DNA from: Ensifer adhaerens
Lineage (GTDB): Bacteria; Pseudomonadota; Alphaproteobacteria; Rhizobiales; Rhizobiaceae
Length of the DNA stretch: 64,000 nt
Assembly (NCBI RefSeq): GCF_028993555.1
Contig: NZ_CP118611.1
Coordinates: 62,001 to 126,000, forward strand
Direction of reading: 5' to 3'
Under the pieces are notes generated by a model. It made no database searches, was not told where the DNA came from, and worked only from the letters and a program-made list of their open reading frames with translations. Shown piece after piece: positions 37,046 to 47,034 of this stretch. The first letter of the stretch is position 1; every line of letters begins with the position of its first letter. The position numbers and the translations under genes were made by a program.

Positions 37046-38072
37046 AATACACGCGCATGGCATCACGTACGCCATGCGAAACCCCTTCAGAGGCAGTCGA
37101 CTTCGGCTTTTACTTCGAAGCGCAACCCATTAAGGACGAGATAGCGCAAGGAGGCGCGGCGGCCACGAAATTAAGACCTTTGCGCGCGGCATATGGAACT
37201 GACGTCCCACAGCGGAACCGTTGGCACACGCTTGGTTTTTTAGAGAACTCCTTGGTTCCCGATTGCGTGGCTGTTCTCGCACTCTCAGAGCGGTCACGCG
37301 TCAGTGTGTCCGTCCGTGGTGATGGCGCTTCACCGTCCCGTTAGAACCGGAACCCCGGCGTGTAGTGCATTTACCTGTGCGGGCCGCAGGCGCTTCCAGG
37401 CTATTCGAGCGACGCCTGCCGAGACCCTTCGCTGTTTCCGTTGAGATAGACAGGCTCGCCGATCGGGGTCGCAGCGATAGTCTTGATCTGTTGGGCCAGA
37501 GCCGCAAGCTTTTGCGCAAGGTGTTGGAGTTCGGCCGGGGAGTTCGTGCCCCCGGGGGTATCTTCGACGCTATATTCGTGCACGTGCTCGTCCTTTTTTC
37601 CACCGGACTTGGGTGATCAGTATATTCCCAACGCTGAATATAAGGCTACAACTCTGCGCGCGCTTTTTGTCGCTTTCGCGCAACCCCGACAAACGACACC
37701 CGCATGATCGATAGCGAGCCGCAACCCGCTCTTCGATCACGACGCAGGCCCCATCATCTTTCGCAGCTTGGGCGAGAATTTATCGAGTGTCGCCATAGCG
37801 GAGCATTCCAGCCGGTGTAGGACTTCAGCGAGTGTAGTCAGTCCTCGACCGCATGCAGGAAGGTAAACGCCGCAGAGATCTCGTTCAAAATCTTGTAAAG
37901 CAAAAGCATTATGTTTTCCTTGGTCTGCCGTCGTCCGTTAAAGTCCCGGATATAATATTATTTTATTCTAATGACGCCTTGAAACGAGTGGATAAGGGTG
38001 TATTCTCGTTAAAATAGCGATCAGCATTTAGTCAGATCTGGTTCCCGATTTCCGAGTAATGGGGGAAGCACT
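37046..38072. other. 1-kb low-coding region
   Basis: About one kilobase with no solid gene except a possible 60-residue protein on the minus strand. The last 150 bases are AT-rich and probably hold the promoter of the transporter at 38073, whose ribosome site is GGGGAAG. No regulator gene for the decarboxylase block is visible here. Confidence 0.45.
37401..37583 (-). CDS. possible small protein
   Basis: A 60-residue frame with GTG start and AAAAAAGGACG upstream. The sequence has a plausible amphipathic helix (PAELQHLAQKLAALAQQIKTIAA) after a polar N-terminus, and normal composition rather than the Arg/Ser/Pro-rich look of shadow frames. I do not recognise it. Moderate chance of being real. 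Confidence 0.35.
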   Translation of the reverse strand: MHEYSVEDTPGGTNSPAELQHLAQKLAALAQQIKTIAATPIGEPVYLNGNSEGSRQASLE

Positions 38073-39764
38073 ATGGTTGACTGGTTCGTAAACACGCTTC
38101 GCACTTATCCTGAAATTGCAATATTTCTCTCATTGGCGCTTGGATATTACTTCGGATCGTTCACCTACAAAGGCCTCGGCCTCGGTGCGGTGACAGCGAC
38201 GCTGATTGCTGCCGTCATCATCGGCCAGCTCGGGATCACCATTTCACCACCGCTCAAGGCCACGTTCTTTCTGATGTTCCTGTTTGCGATCGGCTACGGC
38301 GTCGGGCCGCAGTTCGTTCGGGGCATCGCGAAGGATGGCCTTCCGCAGGCGTTGTTCGCTGCGGTTGTGTGCGTCTTTTGCCTCGGAGCGCCCTACATCG
38401 CTGCCAAGATAGCCGGTTACGACGTGGGATCCGCACTGGGGCTTTATGCAGGTTCGCAGACCATCTCAGCGTCAATGGGCCTGGGAACGGATGCCATCAA
38501 TCGACTTGGACTGGCGCCGGAAGAAACCAAACGTCTTCTGGACGCCATGCCCGTCGCCTATGCCGTCACCTATATTTTCGGCACGATCGGATCGGCGATT
38601 GTGCTGGCGTTGATCGGTCCTGCGCTCATGCGTATCGACCTGGAGGCGGAATGCAAACGCTACGAGGCGGAGCAAGGTGGCAAGAAGGAAGCGGGGGGCG
38701 CTGGAACCGCCTGGCACCACTACGAGCTGCGCGCCTATCGCGTCCGCGAGGGCGGGCCAGTCGTCGGCAAGACCGCACGCGAAGCCGAATCGATGATCCC
38801 TGAGCAGCGGATTTTCATCGAGCGTATTCGTCGCGGGGGAAAGATCGAGGATGCCACGGCAGACACGGTGATCCAGGCAGGCGACGTCGTTGCTGTGGCC
38901 GGTCGGCGCGAAGTGCTGGTAAGCGTGATCGGTCAAGCGGCAGAGGAAGTCGACGACCGCGAGTTGCTGGCCGTGCCGGTCGAAGGCGTCGATGTGCTTG
39001 TCACGACCAAGGAGGCGAACGGCAAGACGCTGGCGGAGCTGGCACAATGGCCGACGTCCCGTGGTGTATTCCTGCGCCGGATCGCCCGTGGCGCCACGGC
39101 GACGGAAATTCCGATCCTTCCGAACACGCAGATCCATCGCGGCGATATCCTGACAATCGTCGGGCGAACGCAGGACACGGCGGCTGCCGCCAAAGCACTG
39201 GGTGTGGCCGACCGCCCGAGCGACGTTGCCGACGTTGCCTTCATCGGTGCTGCAATTGCCATCGGCGGCTTGATCGGTGCGCTCGTCTACAAGGTCGGCG
39301 ATGTGCCGTTTACGTTGTCCACCTCAGGGGGAGCGTTGATCTCCGGGCTCTTCTTCGGCTGGCTGCGCTCCGTGCGGCCGAAATTCGGGCGCATACCGAC
39401 CTCGACGGTCTGGTTCATGAATTCGGTCGGCCTCAACGTGTTCATTGCCGTGGTTGGCATATCATCGGGCCCGGGTTTTGTTGCCGGCCTGCAGCAGCTT
39501 GGTTTCAGCCTGTTCCTTTGGGGGATTTTCGCAACGACGGTGCCATTGGTGCTGGCAATGTATGTCGGGAAATACGTGTTCCGGTTTCATCCCGCCATTC
39601 TCCTGGGATGCTGCTCCGGCGCACGTACGACGACTGCCTCGTTGGGCATGATCAACGATCGGGCCAAGAGCCAGATCCCTGGGCTCGGCTACACCGTGAC
39701 TTATGCCGTCGGCAATACCCTGCTGACGATCTGGGGCATGGTGCTTGTGATGATGATGACCTAG
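38073..39764 (+). CDS. AspT-family precursor/product exchanger, copy 1
   Basis: A 563-residue inner-membrane transporter of the aspartate:alanine exchanger (AspT/YidE/YbjL) family. Two blocks of about five helices flank a central cytoplasmic region with two RCK_C (TrkA_C) domains ([40 protein letters not shown]). The duplicated family motif appears as [14 protein letters not shown] in the first half. Such exchangers swap an amino acid for its decarboxylation product, and the decarboxylase gene follows 242 bases downstream. It is the same length as the second copy at 42951 but clearly different in sequence. Confidence 0.9.
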   Translation: MVDWFVNTLRTYPEIAIFLSLALGYYFGSFTYKGLGLGAVTATLIAAVIIGQLGITISPPLKATFFLMFLFAIGYGVGPQFVRGIAKDGLPQALFAAVVCVFCLGAPYIAAKIAGYDVGSALGLYAGSQTISASMGLGTDAINRLGLAPEETKRLLDAMPVAYAVTYIFGTIGSAIVLALIGPALMRIDLEAECKRYEAEQGGKKEAGGAGTAWHHYELRAYRVREGGPVVGKTAREAESMIPEQRIFIERIRRGGKIEDATADTVIQAGDVVAVAGRREVLVSVIGQAAEEVDDRELLAVPVEGVDVLVTTKEANGKTLAELAQWPTSRGVFLRRIARGATATEIPILPNTQIHRGDILTIVGRTQDTAAAAKALGVADRPSDVADVAFIGAAIAIGGLIGALVYKVGDVPFTLSTSGGALISGLFFGWLRSVRPKFGRIPTSTVWFMNSVGLNVFIAVVGISSGPGFVAGLQQLGFSLFLWGIFATTVPLVLAMYVGKYVFRFHPAILLGCCSGARTTTASLGMINDRAKSQIPGLGYTVTYAVGNTLLTIWGMVLVMMMT

Positions 39765-39773
39765 AGCATCTCC

Positions 39774-39798
39774 AGGAAGAACGCTTGGCGTCCTTCCT
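39774..39798 (+). terminator. stem-loop after the first AspT-like gene
   Basis: Near-perfect inverted repeat AGGAAGAACGC / GCGTCCTTCCT ten bases past the stop, followed by AAATAATG without a T-run. It may attenuate transcription into the decarboxylase gene or protect the upstream message. Confidence 0.45.
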
Positions 39799-40006
39799 AA
39801 ATAATGCATGTAAAAACAGATAGTTAGTCTCTACGGCACCATTTCAATCGGAAACGCCGCGGCGGCCGGTTTCGCGGCGTTGCGGATCTTTCCACGGATG
39901 CAATGCCGAGCGCGGTTTTCGCAATTTGAATTGTCGCTGCCTCAGAGCCGGAACCGCGGACTGGTGGCAGCGGACAGGCCTTTCGGAACAGCATTGGGAG
40001 CGTGTT

Positions 40007-42733
40007 ATGCCGAACAAGACCGCACATGTTGATCAGTTTCTGCTTATCCATTCGGGCCGTGCAGACAATTGGCGCGAGATCACGACACTCGCGGATGCCT
40101 GGGCCGCCAAGCGTGGCGAGCGGGCAGCGCTGGAGGCGGCCATCGCCGCGGCAAGGGCGGCCGAGGAGTACCACGCCTATCCGGGGGGGCGATTGCTTTC
40201 GGCACTGGCAGAGCGGATCGCCACCGATGATGCCGTTGGAGCAGCAAAGCTTGCGCGACGAATCTCCAACGGGTTGCTCACCCATTCCTATCGAGGCCGC
40301 CCGGGCGAGTGGGACGTCCACGACGAGATGTCGGCGACCGAGGTGACCGACATCATGCCGCCCGGAACCGGTGAGGCGGGCGGGCGCCGGCCCTATTTCG
40401 AAGTTCTGTTCGTCAACAGCCAGCCGGCCGCCCGATGGGACGCCTTCGCAACCGAGATCCGCAGGTTGCGCCGGCCGGAGGATGGGTTCATCTACGAGCC
40501 CGTTTTGGTCGGTTCGTTCGAGGATGCCTTCTGCGCAGCTGCAATGAACCCCGACATCATAGCCGTCGTCCTCGCGGAAGGATTCCCGTACCGCTCGCGC
40601 CACGACGCGCCGGTGCTTCGCTCGGTGCTTGATCCGCTCGGAGAAACCGAGGGGCCGGACATGTCGGCGCTTCGCCTGGCGCGCGGATTGAAGCGTATCC
40701 GGCCGGAGCTCGACGTCTATTTGCTCTCCGACCGTCAGGTCGAGAAGATTGCCGGCGATCCGACAGCCGATGCCATCAGGCGCGTGTTCTACGCGGTTGA
40801 GGAACCACTGGAACTGCATCTCGCCATCCTTGAGGGAGTGCAGGAACGCTACGAAACCCCCTTCTTCGACAACCTGAAGAAATATGCGCGCAGGCCGATC
40901 GGTACATTTCATGCCTTGCCCATCGCCCGCGGCAAATCCGTCTTCAAGTCGGACTGGATCCGCGACATGGGGGAATTCTACGGGCTCAACCTGTTCCTCG
41001 CGGAAAGCAGCGCGACGACCGGTGGCCTCGATAGCCTGTTGGAGCCAACCGGAACCATCAAGCGGTCCCAGGAATTGGCCGCCCGTGCCTTTGGCGCAGA
41101 CCACGTCTTCTTCGTGACCAACGGTACGTCCACCTCCAACAAGATGGCCGTGCAAGCGCTTCTGGCGCCAGGCGACATCGCGGTGGTCGACCGCAACTGC
41201 CATAAGTCCCACCACTACGGCATGGTGTTGACGGGTGCTCAACCCTACTACGTCGAAGCGTTCCCGATGACGGAATATTCGATGTATGGCGCCGTGCCGC
41301 TTGCAACGATCAAGCGCGCGCTGCTGGCGCTGAAGGCTGAAGGTCGCCTCGAACGTTTGAAGCTGCTTGACCTTACCAACTGCACTTTCGACGGCCATAT
41401 GTACAATGTCAGGCGGGTGATGGAGGAATGCCTCGCCATCAAACCCGACCTCATCTTTCTCTGGGACGAAGCGTGGTCGGGATTTGCCCGGTTTTCGCCC
41501 TTCCTGCGTCCGCGCACGGCCATGGGGGCGGCGGCCGATATCGAAGACTGGCTGCACGATCCGGCCTCGATCGACGCCTATGAAAAGCAGCGCGCCGACC
41601 TTGGCAAGAACCCCTCCGACGAAGCGCTGCTTGCCGCTCGCCTGATCCCAGATCCGCGTCTTGTCCGCCTTCGGGTCTACCAGACCAACTCCACGCATAA
41701 ATCCATGTCAGCAATCCGTCAGGGATCCATGCTGCTGGTCAAGGATGTGGATTTTCACAATGTCGAGGCTCAGTTCCACGAGGCGGTTTTCACCCATGCC
41801 TCGACCAGCCCGAACCAGCAGCTGATCGCCAGTCTCGATGTTGCACGCAGGCAGATGGAACTCGACGGCTATGGGCTGGTGATGAACGCGATCGAGATCG
41901 CGCTGAAGATCCGCCGGGCGGTCAACGAGCACCCGCTGATCTCGAAATACTTCCGCGTCCTTGGCGCCGATCAGATGATCCCGGCGCAGTATCGCCAGTC
42001 AGGGTTTAAGGACTACCTGGCGCCCGGCTCTACTTGGGCCACGGCGGTCAAGGCGATGAAGGAGGATGAGTTCTATCTTGATCCTACGCGCATGACCCTG
42101 GTGTGCGGAACGGCTGGTTTCGACGGGACGCAGTTCAAGGGGCTGCTGGCGAACGAGTATGATATCCAGCTGAACAAGACGTCGCGCAACAGTGTGTTGC
42201 TGCAATCCAACATCAACAATACCCGCAGCGATATTGCACACCTCGTTCGCGTGCTGGTGGAGATCTGCAATGGTATCGAAGAGCGGCTCGCCGACGGCGG
42301 AGAGGGCGAGCGTGCTGCTTTTGCCGCGCGCGTGAAGTCGCTGATGACGGATGTGCCCGACCTTCCCAACTTCAGTCACTTCCATGAGGTGTACCGCGGC
42401 GATGCGGGCCGGACGACGCCGGAGGGCGATATGCGTGCCGCCTTCTTCCACGCCTATGACGCGTCTGTTTGCGAATACGTGCCGCTGATCGGAGCCGAGT
42501 GCGACAAGAGGCTGAAGGAAGGTCCGGAAATGGTCTCGGCCAACTTCGTCATTCCCTATCCTCCCGGGTTCCCGATCATGGTGCCGGGTCAGGTGCTGAC
42601 GCAGGAGACGATCGACTTCATGCGCAAACTGGATGTGAAAGAGATCCATGGCTACGAGAAGGCGCGCGGACTGAAGCTGGTCAAGCCCGATGCAGTTGCG
42701 GCCAAGGCGAAGCGTCAGTCAAAAGCACGGTAG
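40007..42733 (+). CDS. PLP-dependent Orn/Lys/Arg-type decarboxylase, long form
   Basis: A 908-residue fold-type I decarboxylase of the Orn/Lys/Arg group. GGGAG before the ATG at 40007 fixes the start. A wing domain (about residues 120-270) precedes the PLP domain with AESSATTGGLDSLLEPTG, FFVTNGTSTSNKMAVQALL, the aspartate in FLWDEAWSGFA and the cofactor lysine at about residue 565 in TNSTHKSMSAIRQGS. The C-terminal domain has the family segment FVIPYPPGFPIMVPGQ. In E. coli AdiA the lysine is 386, so roughly 180 extra residues lie N-terminal. Decarboxylation consumes a cytoplasmic proton. The substrate (Arg, Lys, Orn or other) is not fixed by sequence. Confidence 0.92.
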   Translation: MPNKTAHVDQFLLIHSGRADNWREITTLADAWAAKRGERAALEAAIAAARAAEEYHAYPGGRLLSALAERIATDDAVGAAKLARRISNGLLTHSYRGRPGEWDVHDEMSATEVTDIMPPGTGEAGGRRPYFEVLFVNSQPAARWDAFATEIRRLRRPEDGFIYEPVLVGSFEDAFCAAAMNPDIIAVVLAEGFPYRSRHDAPVLRSVLDPLGETEGPDMSALRLARGLKRIRPELDVYLLSDRQVEKIAGDPTADAIRRVFYAVEEPLELHLAILEGVQERYETPFFDNLKKYARRPIGTFHALPIARGKSVFKSDWIRDMGEFYGLNLFLAESSATTGGLDSLLEPTGTIKRSQELAARAFGADHVFFVTNGTSTSNKMAVQALLAPGDIAVVDRNCHKSHHYGMVLTGAQPYYVEAFPMTEYSMYGAVPLATIKRALLALKAEGRLERLKLLDLTNCTFDGHMYNVRRVMEECLAIKPDLIFLWDEAWSGFARFSPFLRPRTAMGAAADIEDWLHDPASIDAYEKQRADLGKNPSDEALLAARLIPDPRLVRLRVYQTNSTHKSMSAIRQGSMLLVKDVDFHNVEAQFHEAVFTHASTSPNQQLIASLDVARRQMELDGYGLVMNAIEIALKIRRAVNEHPLISKYFRVLGADQMIPAQYRQSGFKDYLAPGSTWATAVKAMKEDEFYLDPTRMTLVCGTAGFDGTQFKGLLANEYDIQLNKTSRNSVLLQSNINNTRSDIAHLVRVLVEICNGIEERLADGGEGERAAFAARVKSLMTDVPDLPNFSHFHEVYRGDAGRTTPEGDMRAAFFHAYDASVCEYVPLIGAECDKRLKEGPEMVSANFVIPYPPGFPIMVPGQVLTQETIDFMRKLDVKEIHGYEKARGLKLVKPDAVAAKAKRQSKAR

Positions 42734-42950
42734 CGTCGGAATGCGGCGACGCTCGATTGTTTTTGCGTGGCTATCCGCATGGCGATCTGGCGCTTTCTGG
42801 GGAGTGGTGCTGCCGGAGCGAATTGGCGTGGTGACTGACACCCCGTTGGTCGCCGCGGTTCGCGACGACGTACCGATTTTGCATGACGGTTTGGGGATGG
42901 CAGCGAACGAGTGATGGCTTCGGATCGGGGGCGAGGGGGCTAGTCTGGAC

Positions 42951-44642
42951 ATGATTTGGGTCGAGCAATTCCTGAACAGGTATCCCGAGCTTGCCGTATT
43001 CCTGGCTATCAGCATCGGATATCTGATCGGCGGCCTCAAATTCGGTGGCTTCAGCCTCGGGCCGGTCACCGGCTCGCTATTTGCTGGCATCTTGATCGGC
43101 CAGTTCGCCGATGTCCCGATTGCCGGCATGGCAAAATCGTTCCTGTTCCTGTTGTTCCTCTTCGGTATCGGCTACTCGGTCGGGCCACAATTCTTGCAGG
43201 CATTGAAGCGGGACGGAATGAAACCCGTACTGCTCGCGGTCGTCGTCTGTGTCACCGGGCTGCTCATGTCCGTCGTCGTTGCCAAACTCCTCGGACTGGA
43301 TCCCGGTTTTGCGGCCGGGCTTCTTTCCGGCTCTCTCACCGAAAGCCCAGCGATGGGCACGGCAACGGAAGCGATCAATGCGCTACCGCTCCCCGAGGCA
43401 GATCGCGCACGGTTCGTAGCGCACATCGCTGTGGCTGACGCTGTCTGCTACGTCTTCGGCGCGGTTGGCGTCATTCTCTTCTGTAGCGTCGTCGGGCCCC
43501 GGCTGCTTGGCATCGATCTTGTTGCCGAAGCGCTGAAGCTGGAGAAGGAGTATGGCATTACCCGCAAGGCGGCTGGTGTCTCCTCCGCATGGCACAGGTT
43601 CGAGATTCGCGCCTACCAGATCGCCGATGGCGCACCAGTCGCCGGCCTGTCGATAGCCAATGCCGAGGCGACGTTTCCGGAACACCGACTCTTCATTCAG
43701 CGTCTGCGCCGCGGCGGCACGATCATCGAGGCGGCTCCGGATATCGTGATCGAGCCCGGTGATATAGTGGCTGTCTCCGGGACGAGGGAAGCGTTGGTAA
43801 GTGTCCTTGGGCCGCGCGCCGAAGAGATCGAGGACCGCGAACTGCTCGATGTCCCGGTATCGATCTGCGATGTGCTGCTGACGAGCCCTGATCTCAAGGG
43901 TCGAAGCATCGCCGATGTCGCCAAGGAAAGCTGGACCCGTAGCCTTTATCTGCGCGCCATTACGCGTGGGAGCCAGGATATTCCGATAGCGCCAGGGATC
44001 ACGGTCGAACGCGGCGATATCCTGCGCCTCGTGGGGCCGGAGGCCGTTGTTTCGAGCGCCGCCAAGCGCATTGGCGTCGTGGTCGCGCCGCCGGCGGCGA
44101 CCGACTTCTTGGTGCTCGGCCTTGCAATTTTCCTTGGCGGGCTTGTCGGTGTTCTCGTCACGTTTCCCATCGGCGACATGCGGATTTCCCTCAGCACCAG
44201 CGTGGGCACGCTGCTCGCCGGGTTGGTCGTTGGGCATCTGCGTACGCGCTTCCCACTCTTCGGCCGAATACCGGATGCCGCGGTATCACTCATGACGTCG
44301 CTTGGTCTTGCCGCCTTTGTCGCGATGACCGGTCTTCATGCCGGACCGGTGTTTGCCTCGGCAATCGCCGAGGCAGGGATCGGGCTGCTCTTCGGCGGCA
44401 TGATCGTCACCACGGTTCCCATGATTGTTGGCCTGTACTTCGGGCGCTACGTGCTTGGAATGAACCCCATCTTGCTACTGGGCGGGCTCGCCGGGGCGCA
44501 GACGATGACAGCCGGCATGGCAGCCGTTCAGGACAGGTCCGGGAGCACCGTTGCGGTCCTCGGCTACACGCCCGCGGTCCCCATCGGCCACATCCTGCTG
44601 ACGACCTGGGGAACTGTGATCGTCGGTATAATCGCAGGATGA
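42951..44642 (+). CDS. AspT-family precursor/product exchanger, copy 2
   Basis: A second 563-residue AspT-family exchanger, 217 bases after the decarboxylase. Motif FLFGIGYSVGPQF corresponds to the one in copy 1, the two central RCK_C domains start at WHRFEIRAYQIADGAPVAG and ICDVLLTSPDLKG, and GLAGAQTMTAGMAAVQD lies near the C-terminus. By eye the two copies are about 40 percent alike in the first helices. It may pair with copy 1 as a heteromer or move a different precursor/product pair. Confidence 0.9.
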   Translation: MIWVEQFLNRYPELAVFLAISIGYLIGGLKFGGFSLGPVTGSLFAGILIGQFADVPIAGMAKSFLFLLFLFGIGYSVGPQFLQALKRDGMKPVLLAVVVCVTGLLMSVVVAKLLGLDPGFAAGLLSGSLTESPAMGTATEAINALPLPEADRARFVAHIAVADAVCYVFGAVGVILFCSVVGPRLLGIDLVAEALKLEKEYGITRKAAGVSSAWHRFEIRAYQIADGAPVAGLSIANAEATFPEHRLFIQRLRRGGTIIEAAPDIVIEPGDIVAVSGTREALVSVLGPRAEEIEDRELLDVPVSICDVLLTSPDLKGRSIADVAKESWTRSLYLRAITRGSQDIPIAPGITVERGDILRLVGPEAVVSSAAKRIGVVVAPPAATDFLVLGLAIFLGGLVGVLVTFPIGDMRISLSTSVGTLLAGLVVGHLRTRFPLFGRIPDAAVSLMTSLGLAAFVAMTGLHAGPVFASAIAEAGIGLLFGGMIVTTVPMIVGLYFGRYVLGMNPILLLGGLAGAQTMTAGMAAVQDRSGSTVAVLGYTPAVPIGHILLTTWGTVIVGIIAG

Positions 44643-44776
44643 AAAGGTGCAGGTCCCATCAAGCGGCGGCAAAAGTTCTGCGCGGTTAGATTTAGCAACA
44701 GACTTATACAGTAAAAAGGAAAATACTGACTGCGATTCGACGATGCCAGCCGACAGTGACCTGAAAGGTGCTTTAG

Positions 44777-45958
44777 ATGCGACAGACACCATACATCGCT
44801 CCGCCCGTGCTCTTCATCGCCGCACTGGCCGCCGCCGGGTCAGTGGCGGCGCAGGAACCGTCAAAACCTGCGACGCAGAATACTGAGACGAGCAAGGCGC
44901 AAGAGCATTGGATCCCCAAGCTGCGGGTCGGCGACGACAATGCCTATTTCGAATTCTACGGTCAGATCAACAAGGGCCTGCTGGTCTACGATGATGGCGG
45001 GACAACGGAGAATTACTTTCCGGTCGACAACGGTAACTCGTCCTCGCGTGCGGGCTTTCGCATCTACACGCTCATGGAAAAAGGCTGGTCGTCCGGCGCC
45101 AATCTCGAATGGGAATGGAACCCCTACTCGACAACCAACGTGAACCAGTTGAACGAGGATCACTTCGATTGGGGAACCGACCTGCTGCGCAAGGCGGAAA
45201 TCTATCTCGAATCGAAGGACTATGGCAAATTCTGGTTCGGCCAGGGCAGCATGGCCTCGGATACGACGGCCGAGGTCGACCTGTCTGGAACAAGCGTGGT
45301 CGGCTATTCGCTTGTTTCCGATATGGCCGGTGGACCGTTTTTCCGCAACGATGACGGGACATTGTCAACGGTCAAAGTCAAGGACGCGTTCACCAACTAT
45401 GACGGCCTCAGCCGAAAGCTCCGCGTCCGCTACGACACCCCTTCATTCGGCGGGTTCAGTTTTGCGACGTCGGTCGGCACGCAGGTCGTCCCGGAAGAAA
45501 CCGACGTCACCGTTTGGGACATGGCGGTTCGTTATGACGAGACCTACGATGCCTTCAAGGTCGGTGCCGCAATTGCCTTTTCGAGGCCAGGTGACGGCAA
45601 CTCGATTTACGACGCGTCCGTTTCCGTTCTGCATCTCGATACCGGTCTCAGCCTCACCCTCGCAGCGGCCTATTCCGACAAGGAGACGGTCGATGGGCAC
45701 TATGGCTACGTGAAGGTCGGCTATCAGGCCGATATTTTCGACGTCGGCAAGACAGCATTTTCCGTTGATGCCTATTTCGGCAAGGACATTGCGGGAAGGG
45801 GCAGCAAAAGCGATTCCTTTGGGGCGCAGGTTGTCCAGAACCTCGACTATCTGCAGACGGAACTCTACCTTGGGGCCCGGACCTACTCCTTAGATCAGGA
45901 AACCGCCGATCTCCAGGACAGCTTTGCTGTTCTTGGCGGCGCCAGAATAAAGTTCTGA
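44777..45958 (+). CDS. outer-membrane porin
   Basis: A 393-residue beta-barrel porin. A Sec signal peptide (cleavage near SVAAQ/EP) is followed by alternating amphipathic strands such as DNAYFEFYGQINKGLLVYD, SSRAGFRIYTLMEKG, AEIYLESKDYGKFWFGQGSM and the terminal strand FAVLGGARIKF ending in the aromatic residue recognised by the Bam machinery. An AAAGGTG site precedes the ATG. It lies 134 bases after the second AspT-like gene in the same direction, so it may supply outer-membrane passage for the decarboxylase system's substrate or product. Confidence 0.88.
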   Translation: MRQTPYIAPPVLFIAALAAAGSVAAQEPSKPATQNTETSKAQEHWIPKLRVGDDNAYFEFYGQINKGLLVYDDGGTTENYFPVDNGNSSSRAGFRIYTLMEKGWSSGANLEWEWNPYSTTNVNQLNEDHFDWGTDLLRKAEIYLESKDYGKFWFGQGSMASDTTAEVDLSGTSVVGYSLVSDMAGGPFFRNDDGTLSTVKVKDAFTNYDGLSRKLRVRYDTPSFGGFSFATSVGTQVVPEETDVTVWDMAVRYDETYDAFKVGAAIAFSRPGDGNSIYDASVSVLHLDTGLSLTLAAAYSDKETVDGHYGYVKVGYQADIFDVGKTAFSVDAYFGKDIAGRGSKSDSFGAQVVQNLDYLQTELYLGARTYSLDQETADLQDSFAVLGGARIKF

Positions 45959-46335
45959 AGTAACTGGCTGGTGCTTGCCGGCGCCCCCGCCATGCGATCG
46001 TCGTGTGCGGGCGCGTCGTGCAGTCAGGATCGCATAAAGTATCGTTGGGAACCCTGAGCCCGGTGCTGTCGTCGCTCAGGCTCGCACGGCTTGGCTGGCT
46101 GATCGACGAAGTTTTTTCGTTCGATCGCGAGCGCCTGGCGAACTGGCGCCGTCGTCACCGCAATACCGGCTAGGGCCCTTGGGTGCCGTTCAGATCGTCA
46201 ACGGTTGCGATCTCGCCAGATTGAAGTTGCGTTTCGACAAAGAACGATTGGAAAAACTGCCCCAGCTTCTCCCTTGATCAACGGGCCAGAAACGGTCCCG
46301 CTTCAACATCGATTATAGGCGTCAAGGAGAGCACA
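45959..46335. other. intergenic region between porin and ric
   Basis: About 380 bases. A 51-codon plus-strand frame runs from GTG 46018 to TAG 46173 and ends in FDRERLANWRRRHRNTG; it has no family I know and may be a fragment. A TTGATCAA palindrome occurs at 46274-46281, without the spacer needed for an FNR site. AAGGAG at 46324-46329 serves the ric gene. Confidence 0.35.
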
Positions 46336-47034
46336 TTGGCCGAGTACGAATTGGACACCACCGTCGGAGTGATTGCGTGCGAGCTTCCCGGTGCTGCCGA
46401 ACTGTTCAGGCAGCACGGTATCGGATTTTGCTGTGGCGGCGACGTACCGCTTGCAGAAGCGGCTGCGGATGCCGGCATAGAGGCCGCTGATCTGCTTGCA
46501 CGGCTTCAGGCGCTGGAGCTTGCCGCAAGGCGCGACGCCCCGGATGGTACGGGCGAACTCATCGCTCACATTCTGGAACGTTATCACCAGACGCACCGTA
46601 CCGATCTGGAATGGTTGATCCCGCTTGCGCAAAAGGTGGAGCACGTCCACGGTGCGCATCACTCCGCGCCACTGGGTCTTGCAGACGCGCTGGTCGACCT
46701 CAAGGATCACCTTCTTCCCCACATGGCACGAGAAGAGCTCGCTCTCTTTCCGATGATGCGCCATGAGCCCGATCCGGATATCGAACATTTGATTGCCGGC
46801 ATGCGGGACGATCATGCATGCGAAAGCCGGAGCCTCGCCGTGATAGAGCATTTGACGCATGGATTTGCGCTTCCGGACGGTGCGTGCAGGTCCTGGACGG
46901 CGCTCTATGTCGGTGTCCAAAAATTCTGCGATGATCTCGTCACGCATATGCATCTGGAAAACAGCGTTCTGTTCCCGCGTTTCTCCGGCATTGATGCATC
47001 CGATGGCGCCGCTGTTGCGCGTTCGGTGGGGTGA
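46336..47034 (+). CDS. ric: iron-sulfur cluster repair di-iron protein (Ric/ScdA/YtfE)
   Basis: A 232-residue Ric/YtfE-type protein that repairs Fe-S clusters damaged by nitric oxide or oxidants. The N-terminal ScdA domain shows LFRQHGIGFCCGGDVPLAEAA with the CCGG motif. The hemerythrin-like domain carries the His/Glu di-iron ligands in RYHQTHRTD, HVHGAHHSAPLG, HLLPHMAREELALFP, DDHACE and HMHLENSVLFPRF. The start is a TTG at 46336 with AAGGAG seven bases before; no ATG or GTG fits the conserved N-terminus. Placement before nos genes fits protection during denitrification. Confidence 0.92.
   Translation: MAEYELDTTVGVIACELPGAAELFRQHGIGFCCGGDVPLAEAAADAGIEAADLLARLQALELAARRDAPDGTGELIAHILERYHQTHRTDLEWLIPLAQKVEHVHGAHHSAPLGLADALVDLKDHLLPHMAREELALFPMMRHEPDPDIEHLIAGMRDDHACESRSLAVIEHLTHGFALPDGACRSWTALYVGVQKFCDDLVTHMHLENSVLFPRFSGIDASDGAAVARSVG

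Noticed and set aside
39824..41698. 624-codon minus-strand frame opposite the decarboxylase gene
   Set aside because: The plus strand encodes clear PLP-decarboxylase motifs in the same place. The antisense frame shows no recognisable domain.
46274..46281. TTGATCAA as a possible FNR site upstream of ric
   Set aside because: FNR-type sites need a four-base spacer between TTGAT and ATCAA. Here the halves are fused, so it is a plain palindrome.
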